The position numbers were made by a program, and so were the translations under genes. This document shows positions 1-7,099 of a DNA stretch of 16,264 nucleotides, piece after piece. The notes below the pieces were generated by a model, which had not been told where the DNA came from, made no database searches, and was given only the letters and a program-made list of their open reading frames with translations. Origin of the DNA: Syntrophales bacterium (lineage in GTDB: Bacteria > Desulfobacterota > Syntrophia > Syntrophales > UBA2210); contig JALNXD010000059.1 in the NCBI GenBank assembly GCA_023230565.1, forward strand, positions 1 to 16,264, given 5' to 3'. How positions within the stretch are numbered: the first letter of the stretch is position 1; the number at the start of each line of letters is the position of its first letter.

Positions 1-13
1 ATCCGTGTCCGGT

Positions 14-41
14 TTAATTGGGGGCTACAACACCCAATTAA
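14..41. repeat. Inverted repeat at head of the tandem array
   Basis: TTAATTGGG (14-22) is the exact reverse complement of CCCAATTAA (33-41), giving a 9-bp stem with a 10-nt loop. The right arm is the first, slightly degenerate unit of the tandem array that follows, and the left arm is a copy in opposite orientation. It is probably a remnant of the same dispersed repeat family found elsewhere in the window. Confidence 0.7.
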
Positions 42-131
42 CGTCCCCAATTAACGTCCCCAATTAACGTCCCCAATTAACGTCCCCAATTAACGTCCCC
101 AATTAACGTCCCCAATTAACGTCCCCAATTA
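41..131. repeat. 13-bp tandem array, 7 perfect units
   Basis: The unit ACGTCCCCAATTA is repeated seven times head to tail without interruption (41-53, 54-66, 67-79, 80-92, 93-105, 106-118, 119-131). Twelve of its 13 bases (CGTCCCCAATTA) equal the distal half of the dispersed repeat whose full copy follows at 137-160, so the array looks like a slippage expansion of half of that element. It is non-coding and ends about 36 bp upstream of the proposed -35 box of the flippase-like gene. Confidence 0.9.
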
Positions 132-136
132 AGGAG

Positions 137-160
137 AAATGTGAACCCGTCCCCAATTAA
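137..160. repeat. REP-like dispersed repeat, copy A
   Basis: This 24-bp copy begins AAATGTGAACCCGTCCCC and ends AATTAA. The same sequence, or its reverse complement AATTGGGGACGGGTTCACAT, recurs at 12040-12138, 13079-13100 and 15754-15892. It lies directly upstream of the promoter of the first gene. Confidence 0.85.
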
Positions 161-166
161 GGGTGC

Positions 167-195
167 TTGACAATTTGTGTGTGATTCATTAAAGA
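167..195 (+). promoter_or_regulatory. Possible sigma70 promoter for the flippase-like gene
   Basis: A perfect -35 box TTGACA (167-172) is followed after 17 bp by TAAAGA (190-195), a weak -10 box. It lies 7 bp after repeat copy A and about 70 bp before the chosen start codon. The -35 is convincing and the -10 is not. Confidence 0.4.
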
Positions 196-263
196 AATCG
201 GAAAACACAGGGTGCCGGAGGCGGGTAGTTGCAGGAGGCAGTGGCCGGATCTGTCAGGAGGGA

Positions 264-1208
264 ATGGTGAAGAAAAAGATGGTTGTCGGCATCCTGCTTG
301 GAATTCTTTTTTTCTACCTTGCAGTAAGAAATATAAAGTTTCATGAGGTGATCGAAAGCTTCCGCTCGATTCGTTACGTGTACCTTGTTCCTGTGTACAT
401 GACCATGCTTGCAATGCATCTTTTGAGAGCATACAGATGGGGAATTCTCCTCAGACCGATAGAGCGGATCAGGTTTGTGTCTCTCGTTTCCATTACCAGT
501 GTGGGTTTCCTCGCAATTATGGCGGTTCCGGTCCGGGTGGGGGAACTTGCCCGCCCGTACCTCATTAAAAGGTCAAGCAGCATAAAAATGTCTTCGGCCC
601 TGGGCACAATTATCATTGAGCGTCTTTTTGATATCTTTTCAATACTTGTCATGTTTTCTGCCGTGGCATGCATCATACCGATTCCGCAGTGGATTGTCAG
701 GTCCAGCATGGGTATTTTAGCGCTTGTGGTTCTCGGTATGATTTTTATAAGTGTTCTTGTTTTAAACCGCCGCCGGGCCGGCCGGATAATCCGTGTTCTG
801 CTTTTAAAAATGCCTCGTCGCCTTTCATTGCGGATCGAGGAGATGATCGTTCATTTCACTCTCGGGCTTGAATTGATGACGGACATAACCCGCCTGCTTG
901 GGGTTGCGGCGCTTTCATTTATTATCTGGACGATTGGCGCTTTTGCGATATATCTCCTTTTTTTTGCCTTCAATTTTTCTCTTCCTCTCATTGCCGCATT
1001 TGCCGTACTGGTGCTGGTGACGGCAGGGATTTCCATTCCGGCTGCGCCCGGTTTCGTGGGAAACTGGCATTATTTTTGTGTCCTGGCGCTTACATTTTTC
1101 AGCATTCCGAAAGCCGATGCCATGGCCTTTGCCATAGTCCATAACTTTCTCAGCGTGAGCCTTACCGTGGTGATGGGGCTGTTATTTTTGCCTTTTGTGA
1201 AGAAATAG
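264..1208 (+). CDS. Flippase-like / LPG-synthase transmembrane-domain protein (YbhN/UPF0104 family)
   Basis: This is a 314-residue integral membrane protein with about eight hydrophobic segments, starting with residues 6-21. It shows the hallmarks of the LPG_synthase_TM (PF03706) family: an RVGELARPYL motif at residues 91-100, an IIIERLFDI segment at 117-125, and a late Pro/Gly-rich motif PAAPGFVGNWHY at 259-270. The family includes the membrane half of MprF and many stand-alone proteins near glycan genes, where a lipid or glycolipid flipping role is proposed; the substrate cannot be read here. The ATG at 264 was chosen because the reading frame upstream lacks hydrophobic character and AGGAGGG (256-262) sits just before it. 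That spacing is short, and GTG at 267 would be better spaced. It converges with the phosphatase gene, stop to stop, 116 bp apart. Confidence 0.85.
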   Translation: MVKKKMVVGILLGILFFYLAVRNIKFHEVIESFRSIRYVYLVPVYMTMLAMHLLRAYRWGILLRPIERIRFVSLVSITSVGFLAIMAVPVRVGELARPYLIKRSSSIKMSSALGTIIIERLFDIFSILVMFSAVACIIPIPQWIVRSSMGILALVVLGMIFISVLVLNRRRAGRIIRVLLLKMPRRLSLRIEEMIVHFTLGLELMTDITRLLGVAALSFIIWTIGAFAIYLLFFAFNFSLPLIAAFAVLVLVTAGISIPAAPGFVGNWHYFCVLALTFFSIPKADAMAFAIVHNFLSVSLTVVMGLLFLPFVKK

Positions 1209-1324
1209 CGCTATAGAAAAAAGATGGTTCCGCACCGTAAATGCGTAGCATACCCTCTGCGGCCTTTCGGGTATATGGTCTACACTCTGATGGTGGTGTT
1301 CAGAATGGCCTCGCAAGAGCCGGA

Positions 1325-2101
1325 TCACGAATACTGTCCGCTTGATGCGAATGCGTCGAGAGAGTGCCGGCCGCTAAATTCGGAATATTTGTGTTCTCCG
1401 ATAAGACGGCGGGGCATCTCATCGACCATTGCGCGGGCGGCATCAAAACCGACGATCTTTGCAGCCTCTGCAATTGCTCCGGCAAGGAGGGGAGGGCGCC
1501 ATTGCGCCGAATGTGCATCGGAGGCGATAATATGGACAAGTCCTTCTTTGAGGAGTGTGAGCGCCGTTTTCTTTGCGGCGGCACCGAAATCCCCTGTGAG
1601 GCTCATGCCCGTGATCTGGATGAGCGAATCGAGGGTGACCAGTTTTTTGACATAACCGGGGTCCTTCCGTATTTGAGGATTACGTTCCGGGTGCGTAATG
1701 ATGGGGATAATGTTGAGGGCACGTATTTGCCTTACCAGATCTATTACCGCTTCCGCAGGGAATATATCGGTCAGTTCCAGAATAATGTGCCGACCCGTGT
1801 CGCTTATTGTCATAAGCCTTCCCTGCCTGAGCAGTTCCGGAATCTCAGGGGAAATCGCCACCTCCGCCCCCGGGAGTACGGTTACGCCGATTGCTGCGCG
1901 ATCAAGGGACTCGTTTAAAAGGGTTGCCTTTGTGCGAATATCTTCATTTGAAAACGTATAGATATCATAGAGCATGTGGGGTGTGGCCACGATCGTGCGA
2001 ATCCCTTCGGATTCCGCCATACGGCACATGGCGATTGATTCGCTGATATCGCGGGGACCATCATCAATACCGGGAAGAATATGGCAGTGTGTATCAATCA
2101 T
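1325..2101 (-). CDS. PHP-family protein-tyrosine phosphatase (CpsB/YwqE/Wzb-functional type)
   Basis: The 258-residue protein has the metal-binding signatures of the polymerase-and-histidinol-phosphatase fold: DTHCH at residues 3-7, TPH at 40-42, Glu80, THPERN at 136-141 and SDAH at 194-197. Length and motifs match the manganese-dependent CpsB/YwqE phosphatases that dephosphorylate the Tyr-rich tail of BY-kinases. The gene follows directly behind such a kinase on the same strand (61 bp from the kinase stop), so the pair forms a cognate phosphorylation switch for capsule or EPS synthesis. The start was set at ATG 2101, giving the usual MIDTHCHIL N-terminus. No good ribosome-binding site is visible, and a TTG at 2146 would add 15 residues. 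The catalytic set looks intact. Confidence 0.92.
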   Translation of the reverse strand: MIDTHCHILPGIDDGPRDISESIAMCRMAESEGIRTIVATPHMLYDIYTFSNEDIRTKATLLNESLDRAAIGVTVLPGAEVAISPEIPELLRQGRLMTISDTGRHIILELTDIFPAEAVIDLVRQIRALNIIPIITHPERNPQIRKDPGYVKKLVTLDSLIQITGMSLTGDFGAAAKKTALTLLKEGLVHIIASDAHSAQWRPPLLAGAIAEAAKIVGFDAARAMVDEMPRRLIGEHKYSEFSGRHSLDAFASSGQYS

Positions 2102-2161
2102 AAAAGCAGATCCAGAGTCCAGGATGCAGAAAACAACCTCTTGCAAGCGAGCTTGACTCGA

Positions 2162-4426
2162 TTATGCGGTCTTGCGCTTCCTTTTCTTTTCTCCCTCTTC
2201 GTTTATATAATAATCATATTTGTAGTACCGCCGGTAATAGCGGTAATAGCGCCCGTAATAGCGATCCTTGGCCACTTTTGCTTCATTGAGGACTATGCCG
2301 AGGATCTTCGCCTCCACTTCCGCAAGTTGTCTCAAGGCGTGTTTGGCGGCCTTTCTGTCGGTGCTTCCGCTTTCGACGACGACGACCACGTTTCCGGATA
2401 TCTGGGTTACGATGAGTGCATCGGTAACCGACATGACAGGCGGTGTGTCGTAGACGATAATGTCGAAATTCTCTTTAAGATATGCGTGAAGTTCCGCCAT
2501 CTTGTCGGAGGTGAGAAGTTCCGCCGGGTTTGGGGGCGTCGTTCCCGAAGGGATATACGAAAGTCCCGAAATTTCCGTCTTCCTCACCGCATCTTCAAAT
2601 GAAATTTCACCGATCAGCGCGTCCGACAGGCCGGGCGATTTTTCGACGCCGAATATCTTATAGCTGCGGGGCTTACGCATATCGGTTCCCACAAATACCG
2701 TTTTCTTTCCCATGTTGGCGAAAAGGATGGCGATATTGGACGAGAAGAGCGTTTTCCCTTCGCTCGGATTTGTGCTCGTGACGGCAAATGACTTTTCTCC
2801 CTGTCCTTTAAGCCGGAATGAGAGATTTGTTCTGATATTCCTTACCGATTCGGACACATGTGATTTGGGATCATAGTAGGAGAAAAGTTCCCAGTTGGGC
2901 GAACCGTTATTTGCATTTTTTACATATCCCATGGGCCCGAGAAAAGGTACACCCAGATGTTTCTCAATATCCTCAGGCGATTCAATAGAGTCATCCAGAT
3001 ATTCGAGAAAGAACGCGAGGCCTACGCCAAGGCCAAGGCCGACGACCAGGCCAAGAAGAAGGTTCATCTTCTTCTTGGGCTTGACAGGATTCACAGGCAC
3101 TTCGGCCCGGTCTATAATTTTGATATTGCTTGTATTGAGTCCGCTTGTGAGAGACGTTTCCTTCACCCTTGTAATCAGCGTGTCGTATAGTTGCTTGTTA
3201 CTTTCGACTTCGCGCTGCAGAACGGCAAATTGAAGCGACTTTTTCGTCAGATCTTTGGCACGGTTCTTTTCTCTTTCCAGCTCTTCGCGAAGAGACTTTT
3301 CCCGGTCAAGGGCAATGTCATATTGTGTAGAAATGGAACGGGCGATCTTTTTGATTTCTTCTGCGATCTTTTCTTCCTGCTGCCGTATTTCCGCATTAAT
3401 GGCAACCATTGCAGGATGCTTTCCGCCGTATTTTTCCTGAAGCTCCGATTTTTTTCTCAGAGTCGCGGCAAGCGAGCTCTTGAGATCGTTTACCAGATTG
3501 TTGTCGATCACCTTAGGGAACGATTCAATGAGATTTCTGCTCCCTTTAATATCTTTGAGCGCATTGCGCGTGGTTTCCAGATTTATCCTTTCGATCCGGG
3601 CAGCCGTGAGCGCCGAATTGAGTTCCGATACCTTCTGATGGATAATGCTGTCTCCACTGGTATTGAGCGTCACTATATCGCCAAGCGATACGATATCTTC
3701 CTGTTCTTTGAACCGCTGAAGGGCATCTTCCGATTCCTTTAATTTTTCTTTGACGCCGACGAGCTTTTGATTCAGCCAGACTATGGCATCCTGGGCCGCC
3801 TGAAATTTCAGTTCCAGATTTTTATCGATATAGGCTTGCACATGCGAATTGGCGATTTCCGCCACAAGGCCCGGATTATATCCTTCAAAACTGATATCCA
3901 GAAGTCTGGTGCGCCTTACGGGCTCTACTGAAAGCCGTTGCAGGTATGTGCCGACAAGAGGCGAATAAATTCCTTCTTCCCGTATTTTGCCTGCCGTTTT
4001 ATCTGTTTTGATAAAGAGGCCCCTGATGAAATCAGTGACGGATTCTTTTAGCGATGTGAGCCACTCCTTGGCGGAGGCCAGCCATCCCGGATCTTCCTGT
4101 TCCTCGGGTATTTTAAATTCCGGGCTTTCCTCCAGGTTCATGCTGAGGATCACGTTATTGGCAAGGGAGCGGCTCTGGAGGATATCGACCTGCGAAAGCA
4201 GGTAATCGCTCTGACTGGCATCGAGCTGAAGCACCTCCTCGAAACCGACGACATTCGGGTTTTCCCGTTCGATGCTTATCCGTACTGTGCTCTTGTAGAC
4301 CGGACGGGTCATGAAAGTTCCAATTGCCACTGTGACACATACGATTACAAAGCAGGCGATAATCACCCATCGCCTCTTCAATACCACATCAAAATAATCT
4401 CTGATATTTATCGTTTCTTCATCCAT
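2162..4426 (-). CDS. Polysaccharide co-polymerase with BY-kinase domain (Wzc/GumC-type)
   Basis: This 754-residue inner-membrane protein has, in order: a Wzz N-terminus with TM1 (about residues 20-38), a long periplasmic coiled-coil region (about 200-425), a GNVR-type segment before TM2 (about 455-474), and a cytosolic P-loop tyrosine kinase. The Walker A equivalent is STNPSEGKT (551-559, Lys558), A-prime is FVGTDMRKP (578-586) and Walker B is IIVYDTPP (656-663). The C-terminus carries 11 tyrosines between 723 and 740, the autophosphorylation cluster typical of BY-kinases. Co-polymerases of this kind set chain length and couple polymerisation to export through the outer-membrane partner, whose gene lies upstream. 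ATG 4426 is preferred over a TTG 12 codons upstream because it gives the usual short N-terminus; neither has a clear Shine-Dalgarno. The first Asp of the usual DxD in Walker A-prime is Gly580. Confidence 0.93.
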   Translation of the reverse strand: MDEETINIRDYFDVVLKRRWVIIACFVIVCVTVAIGTFMTRPVYKSTVRISIERENPNVVGFEEVLQLDASQSDYLLSQVDILQSRSLANNVILSMNLEESPEFKIPEEQEDPGWLASAKEWLTSLKESVTDFIRGLFIKTDKTAGKIREEGIYSPLVGTYLQRLSVEPVRRTRLLDISFEGYNPGLVAEIANSHVQAYIDKNLELKFQAAQDAIVWLNQKLVGVKEKLKESEDALQRFKEQEDIVSLGDIVTLNTSGDSIIHQKVSELNSALTAARIERINLETTRNALKDIKGSRNLIESFPKVIDNNLVNDLKSSLAATLRKKSELQEKYGGKHPAMVAINAEIRQQEEKIAEEIKKIARSISTQYDIALDREKSLREELEREKNRAKDLTKKSLQFAVLQREVESNKQLYDTLITRVKETSLTSGLNTSNIKIIDRAEVPVNPVKPKKKMNLLLGLVVGLGLGVGLAFFLEYLDDSIESPEDIEKHLGVPFLGPMGYVKNANNGSPNWELFSYYDPKSHVSESVRNIRTNLSFRLKGQGEKSFAVTSTNPSEGKTLFSSNIAILFANMGKKTVFVGTDMRKPRSYKIFGVEKSPGLSDALIGEISFEDAVRKTEISGLSYIPSGTTPPNPAELLTSDKMAELHAYLKENFDIIVYDTPPVMSVTDALIVTQISGNVVVVVESGSTDRKAAKHALRQLAEVEAKILGIVLNEAKVAKDRYYGRYYRYYRRYYKYDYYINEEGEKKRKRKTA

Positions 4427-4586
4427 AATTACACAATCGATTTCGACTTTCTGAGTGATCAATTAATAAAATAACGTATCCGCCTGCGCGGCAGACATTT
4501 TTCGCAATCGGCATGAAATCCGGAATGCCCGAAGAGCGCCGGTGGAAAAAATGCCTGCACGTTCCTGAATCACGCCTGACATCGCA
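4427..4586. other. Intergenic gap between OPX and co-polymerase genes
   Basis: These 160 bp separate two functionally linked minus-strand genes. I see no convincing promoter, terminator hairpin or small ORF, so the two genes are probably co-transcribed with a long untranslated spacer. Confidence 0.4.
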
Positions 4587-5558
4587 TTAAAAAAGGCTCT
4601 CCGGAACGACAACAATATCTCCGGACTGAAGCGGTATGTCCTTGCTTTTTTCTCCGCCTTTTATAATATCGTTTGCCCTGACGTAAATCGTTTTTTCTAT
4701 ACCGTCTTCTACCCTGATGATTCTGGTTTTATTGGGGGAAGCAATTCGGGTGAAGCCGCCTGCCATCGTAATGGCTTCAAGGACGGTGATTTTATCTTTT
4801 ATAATGGGAAAGGATCCTGGGTTTTTGACTTCGCCGATAATGTACACCTGTTCTGCTTGAGGCACAAATACTACATCCCTGTCTTCAATCGGGACATTGA
4901 GGCGCATGTCCCCCTCCTTCAAAAGCCGTTCCGTCGCGATCCTGATTACGCGGCCGCTTTCTTCGTCTTCGCTGGTTTTCTCCCCTGAAGCGGCGCGCCA
5001 GATCAGGATATATTTGCCTGCACTTTCATACAATATTCCGCCCGCCGTTGAAATCAGTTCGAGGAGGACGGCATTACCCTGAAGCGGATATGATCCCGGT
5101 TTTTCGACGGCTCCAAGAATAAAAGCCTTTTTGCTTTGAAAACTTTTCACGACAACCGTGACCTGGGGGTTTATAAGATACCCGTCGGATAAGAGTTTTG
5201 TGATTTTCTTTTCTATTTGCAAAGTCGTGAGTCCCGCAACCGATATCCTCCCAACCAGCGGCATGGAGATGAATCCATCCGCCGTTACAGTGCTTTCTTT
5301 TAAAGAGAGATCCTCCTCACCATAGACGATGACGGATAGAATATCTTTTGCCCCGATAAGGTACTCATGAACCGATATCTCGGGAATTTTGGTTTCGGCA
5401 ACGGTGGAAGTAAATTTTTCTTTGTAGGCAGGCTTTATGTCCACTTCAGTCCGGGCTATTGCCGCTTTTCTTTCCGTTACCGCGGGAGTCGGGGCGCATC
5501 CCGAAATAAAAAGAGATACCAGTGCTAAAAATGTGCATATACATGCAGTAAATTTCAT
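4587..5558 (-). CDS. Outer-membrane polysaccharide export lipoprotein (OPX, Wza/GumB family, short form)
   Basis: The 323-residue precursor has a lipoprotein signal peptide with lipobox ISGC (Cys21). A Poly_export domain spans about residues 64-138. Two SLBB domains follow, with the characteristic G-x-V-x-x-P-G-S-Y/F pattern at about 149-157 (GAVEKPGSY) and 242-250 (GEVKNPGSF). The protein ends at PESLF, soon after the last beta strands. It therefore lacks the C-terminal amphipathic helix that lets E. coli Wza cross the outer membrane. ATG 5558 is preferred because it directly precedes the signal peptide and has AGGA 11 nt upstream; the frame continues open for 48 more codons, but these look non-coding. 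It is the periplasmic/outer-membrane partner of the co-polymerase encoded downstream. Confidence 0.93.
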   Translation of the reverse strand: MKFTACICTFLALVSLFISGCAPTPAVTERKAAIARTEVDIKPAYKEKFTSTVAETKIPEISVHEYLIGAKDILSVIVYGEEDLSLKESTVTADGFISMPLVGRISVAGLTTLQIEKKITKLLSDGYLINPQVTVVVKSFQSKKAFILGAVEKPGSYPLQGNAVLLELISTAGGILYESAGKYILIWRAASGEKTSEDEESGRVIRIATERLLKEGDMRLNVPIEDRDVVFVPQAEQVYIIGEVKNPGSFPIIKDKITVLEAITMAGGFTRIASPNKTRIIRVEDGIEKTIYVRANDIIKGGEKSKDIPLQSGDIVVVPESLF

Positions 5559-5604
5559 ATTCAAAAAAATCCTGTCTGGGTGTTTTTTATGTAGAATCGG
5601 GACC

Positions 5605-5633
5605 ATGCTAGTAAATACAAAACAGAAAATCAA
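5605..5633 (-). promoter_or_regulatory. Possible internal promoter ahead of the OPX gene
   Basis: On the minus strand TTGATT (5633-5628) and TAGCAT (5610-5605) are separated by 17 bp; each matches the sigma70 consensus at four of six positions. The expected start of transcription is about 40 nt before the OPX start codon. It lies just downstream of a terminator-like hairpin, which suggests a separate transcription unit for OPX, kinase and phosphatase. Confidence 0.4.
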
Positions 5634-5635
5634 GA

Positions 5636-5676
5636 AAAAAGGGCGGAAGACCACTACCAACCCTCCAGCCCTTTTT
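5636..5676 (-). terminator. Terminator-like hairpin upstream of the OPX gene
   Basis: AAAAAGGGC (5636-5644) pairs perfectly with GCCCTTTTT (5668-5676) across a 23-nt loop. On the minus strand the stem is followed by a T-run. The A/T-flanked stem would work in either direction. The large loop lowers confidence; it could act as an attenuator between the beta-barrel gene and the OPX gene. Confidence 0.5.
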
Positions 5677-5697
5677 AGAATGCTCATGTGACGAATC

Positions 5698-5771
5698 CGC
5701 AAAAAACCGGCACTCGGCAGGAAGCCTCAGGTAAAGAAGGAATGATTAACACACAGCTCCGGCTTTTTGCG
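5698..5771 (-). terminator. Terminator-like inverted repeat after the beta-barrel gene
   Basis: CGCAAAAAACCGG (5698-5710) pairs with CCGGCTTTTTGCG (5759-5771) at 12 of 13 positions. On the minus strand the second arm ends in a run of six T residues. It lies 16 bp downstream of the beta-barrel stop codon. The loop is long (48 nt) and contains smaller GC-rich complementarity. This is a probable end point for transcription of the first two genes of the EPS block. Confidence 0.5.
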
Positions 5772-5787
5772 AGAACATCAATAAAAT

Positions 5788-7068
5788 TTACAGAGAACCG
5801 GTAATCTTGAACATCGTGATATGATCGGTATATTCCTCGCCAGGCCACTCGCTGTTGGCGCTCAACTCCTTGAAGGTGTAGGCGACACCGGCGCTCAGCC
5901 AGTCCATTATCTGGTAATCGAAACCGGCGCTTAACCGGTAGATATTGAATTCTTTCTCCCTGGATGTCACATCGGAGTTATAGTCGTCAATTTCATAGTC
6001 GCCGCCGACATTGATCACAAGCTTGTGAACAACCGTCTGCCGCACGTCAATTCCGACCAGGAGCTGATCATAAGAATAGTAAAGGTCGTCTACGCTGTCG
6101 ACTTCACCCTTTATTGCCGTAAAGTTGACTAATGTGCGCGGCCTCGGCAGCCATCCCAGGCCTACGCCTACTGTCCACGTGTTGAAATCCTTGAGCGGAT
6201 TTTCGAAATTGTCCAGCCTGTTGTCATAGCGCTGCCAGCGATACCCTACATTCACCTCGCCGTTCAGCTTTTCCGTCTGGTCCCATACAAGCCCGAGAGT
6301 GACGTCATGGCTTTTCGAATCTTTTCCTATATCGGCGGGAAACGTTCCGGGATTCAGCCGGGATTCCGTCTGGTAATCAAAGAATTCCCGTATACTGTAA
6401 GCGTATCCGATTTTGGCGAACGTCTTCGGCATGACTTTGTAATACAGGGCGGTTCCTATCACGTGCTCTCTTTTATTGGAATCTTCATCCCGGACGCTGT
6501 CATATTTCAGCCAGTTATTCGTATAGGAAAGATGAATGGAGTAAAGCCCGCCTATGCCGTAGCCTACTTCGACCCCGGCGGTATTCGATTTGTAATCGAC
6601 AGCCTCACCGCTTCTGTACCGCGGGTCGATAAGGCCGGTTTCGTCGGCCTGCGCATAAGGATCGGTCTGATCGGCAAAAGAATCCCTGACTTTAAAAAAG
6701 AGGCCGGACTTTCCGAGTTCCCCGTAGCGGCTCAGGAAGTCGATCCGGTAGTTTGTGGCATCGTTTTCGTCATAATCCATATATCGCACAACATCCACCA
6801 GGACACCCAGACTGACGTTCAGAAGAGGTTTGTTAAGGTTGAACGTTACGGCAGGCGAAATGATATTGATAAAATCGCTCCGCTCCTCTTCGGCGGGCCC
6901 GGTGCCCGCATTGAGATCTATATTGCTGTCCCACATGCCCTGTTCAGTGATCGAAGGGTGGACCTCTATAAGTCCGATCTTTATATTGCCCACTGCCCAG
7001 ACGGTGTGTGCCTGCATTATCAAAAATACTAACGTCAATCCGATGATTCCGGTAACCAGTTTTCTCAT
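5788..7068 (-). CDS. Outer-membrane beta-barrel protein, probable EPS export porin (BBP2-like)
   Basis: The 426-residue precursor has a cleavable signal peptide (hydrophobic core 7-20, likely cleavage after HTVWA). The rest is dominated by alternating polar/hydrophobic strands rich in Tyr, Trp and Asp with short turns, for example DVTLGLVWDQ, NTWTVGVGLGWLP, YRLSAGFDYQIMDWLSAGVAYTF and a final HITMFKITGSL. This resembles the putative beta-barrel porin 2 (BBP2_2) proteins found beside EPS and exosortase loci. The mature length is enough for roughly 16-18 strands. The gene is 31 bp downstream of the Thr-rich protein gene and upstream of the OPX gene, so a role as the outer-membrane pore for the polymer is likely. 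A purine-rich AAGGGGGA precedes the ATG. The exact family and strand number are inferred. Confidence 0.8.
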   Translation of the reverse strand: MRKLVTGIIGLTLVFLIMQAHTVWAVGNIKIGLIEVHPSITEQGMWDSNIDLNAGTGPAEEERSDFINIISPAVTFNLNKPLLNVSLGVLVDVVRYMDYDENDATNYRIDFLSRYGELGKSGLFFKVRDSFADQTDPYAQADETGLIDPRYRSGEAVDYKSNTAGVEVGYGIGGLYSIHLSYTNNWLKYDSVRDEDSNKREHVIGTALYYKVMPKTFAKIGYAYSIREFFDYQTESRLNPGTFPADIGKDSKSHDVTLGLVWDQTEKLNGEVNVGYRWQRYDNRLDNFENPLKDFNTWTVGVGLGWLPRPRTLVNFTAIKGEVDSVDDLYYSYDQLLVGIDVRQTVVHKLVINVGGDYEIDDYNSDVTSREKEFNIYRLSAGFDYQIMDWLSAGVAYTFKELSANSEWPGEEYTDHITMFKITGSL

Positions 7069-7099
7069 TTATCAATTCCCCCTTCCAGTTAGAACACTA

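Noticed and set aside
41..131. Short regular repeats that could suggest a CRISPR array
   Set aside because: Units are 13 bp and contiguous with no spacers, and no cas genes are present. It is a simple tandem array.
1250..1274. ATACCC/GGGTAT inverted repeat between the convergent genes as a terminator
   Set aside because: Only a 6-bp stem with a 13-nt loop and no T-run on either strand.
5559..5702. 48-codon N-terminal extension of the OPX lipoprotein
   Set aside because: It would bury the lipobox signal peptide inside the protein, and it overlaps the hairpin and promoter candidates.
6307..7032. 241-codon plus-strand open frame opposite the beta-barrel gene
   Set aside because: The minus-strand frame has a signal peptide and barrel-like strands. 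The plus frame has no recognisable domain and no promoter or ribosome-binding site.
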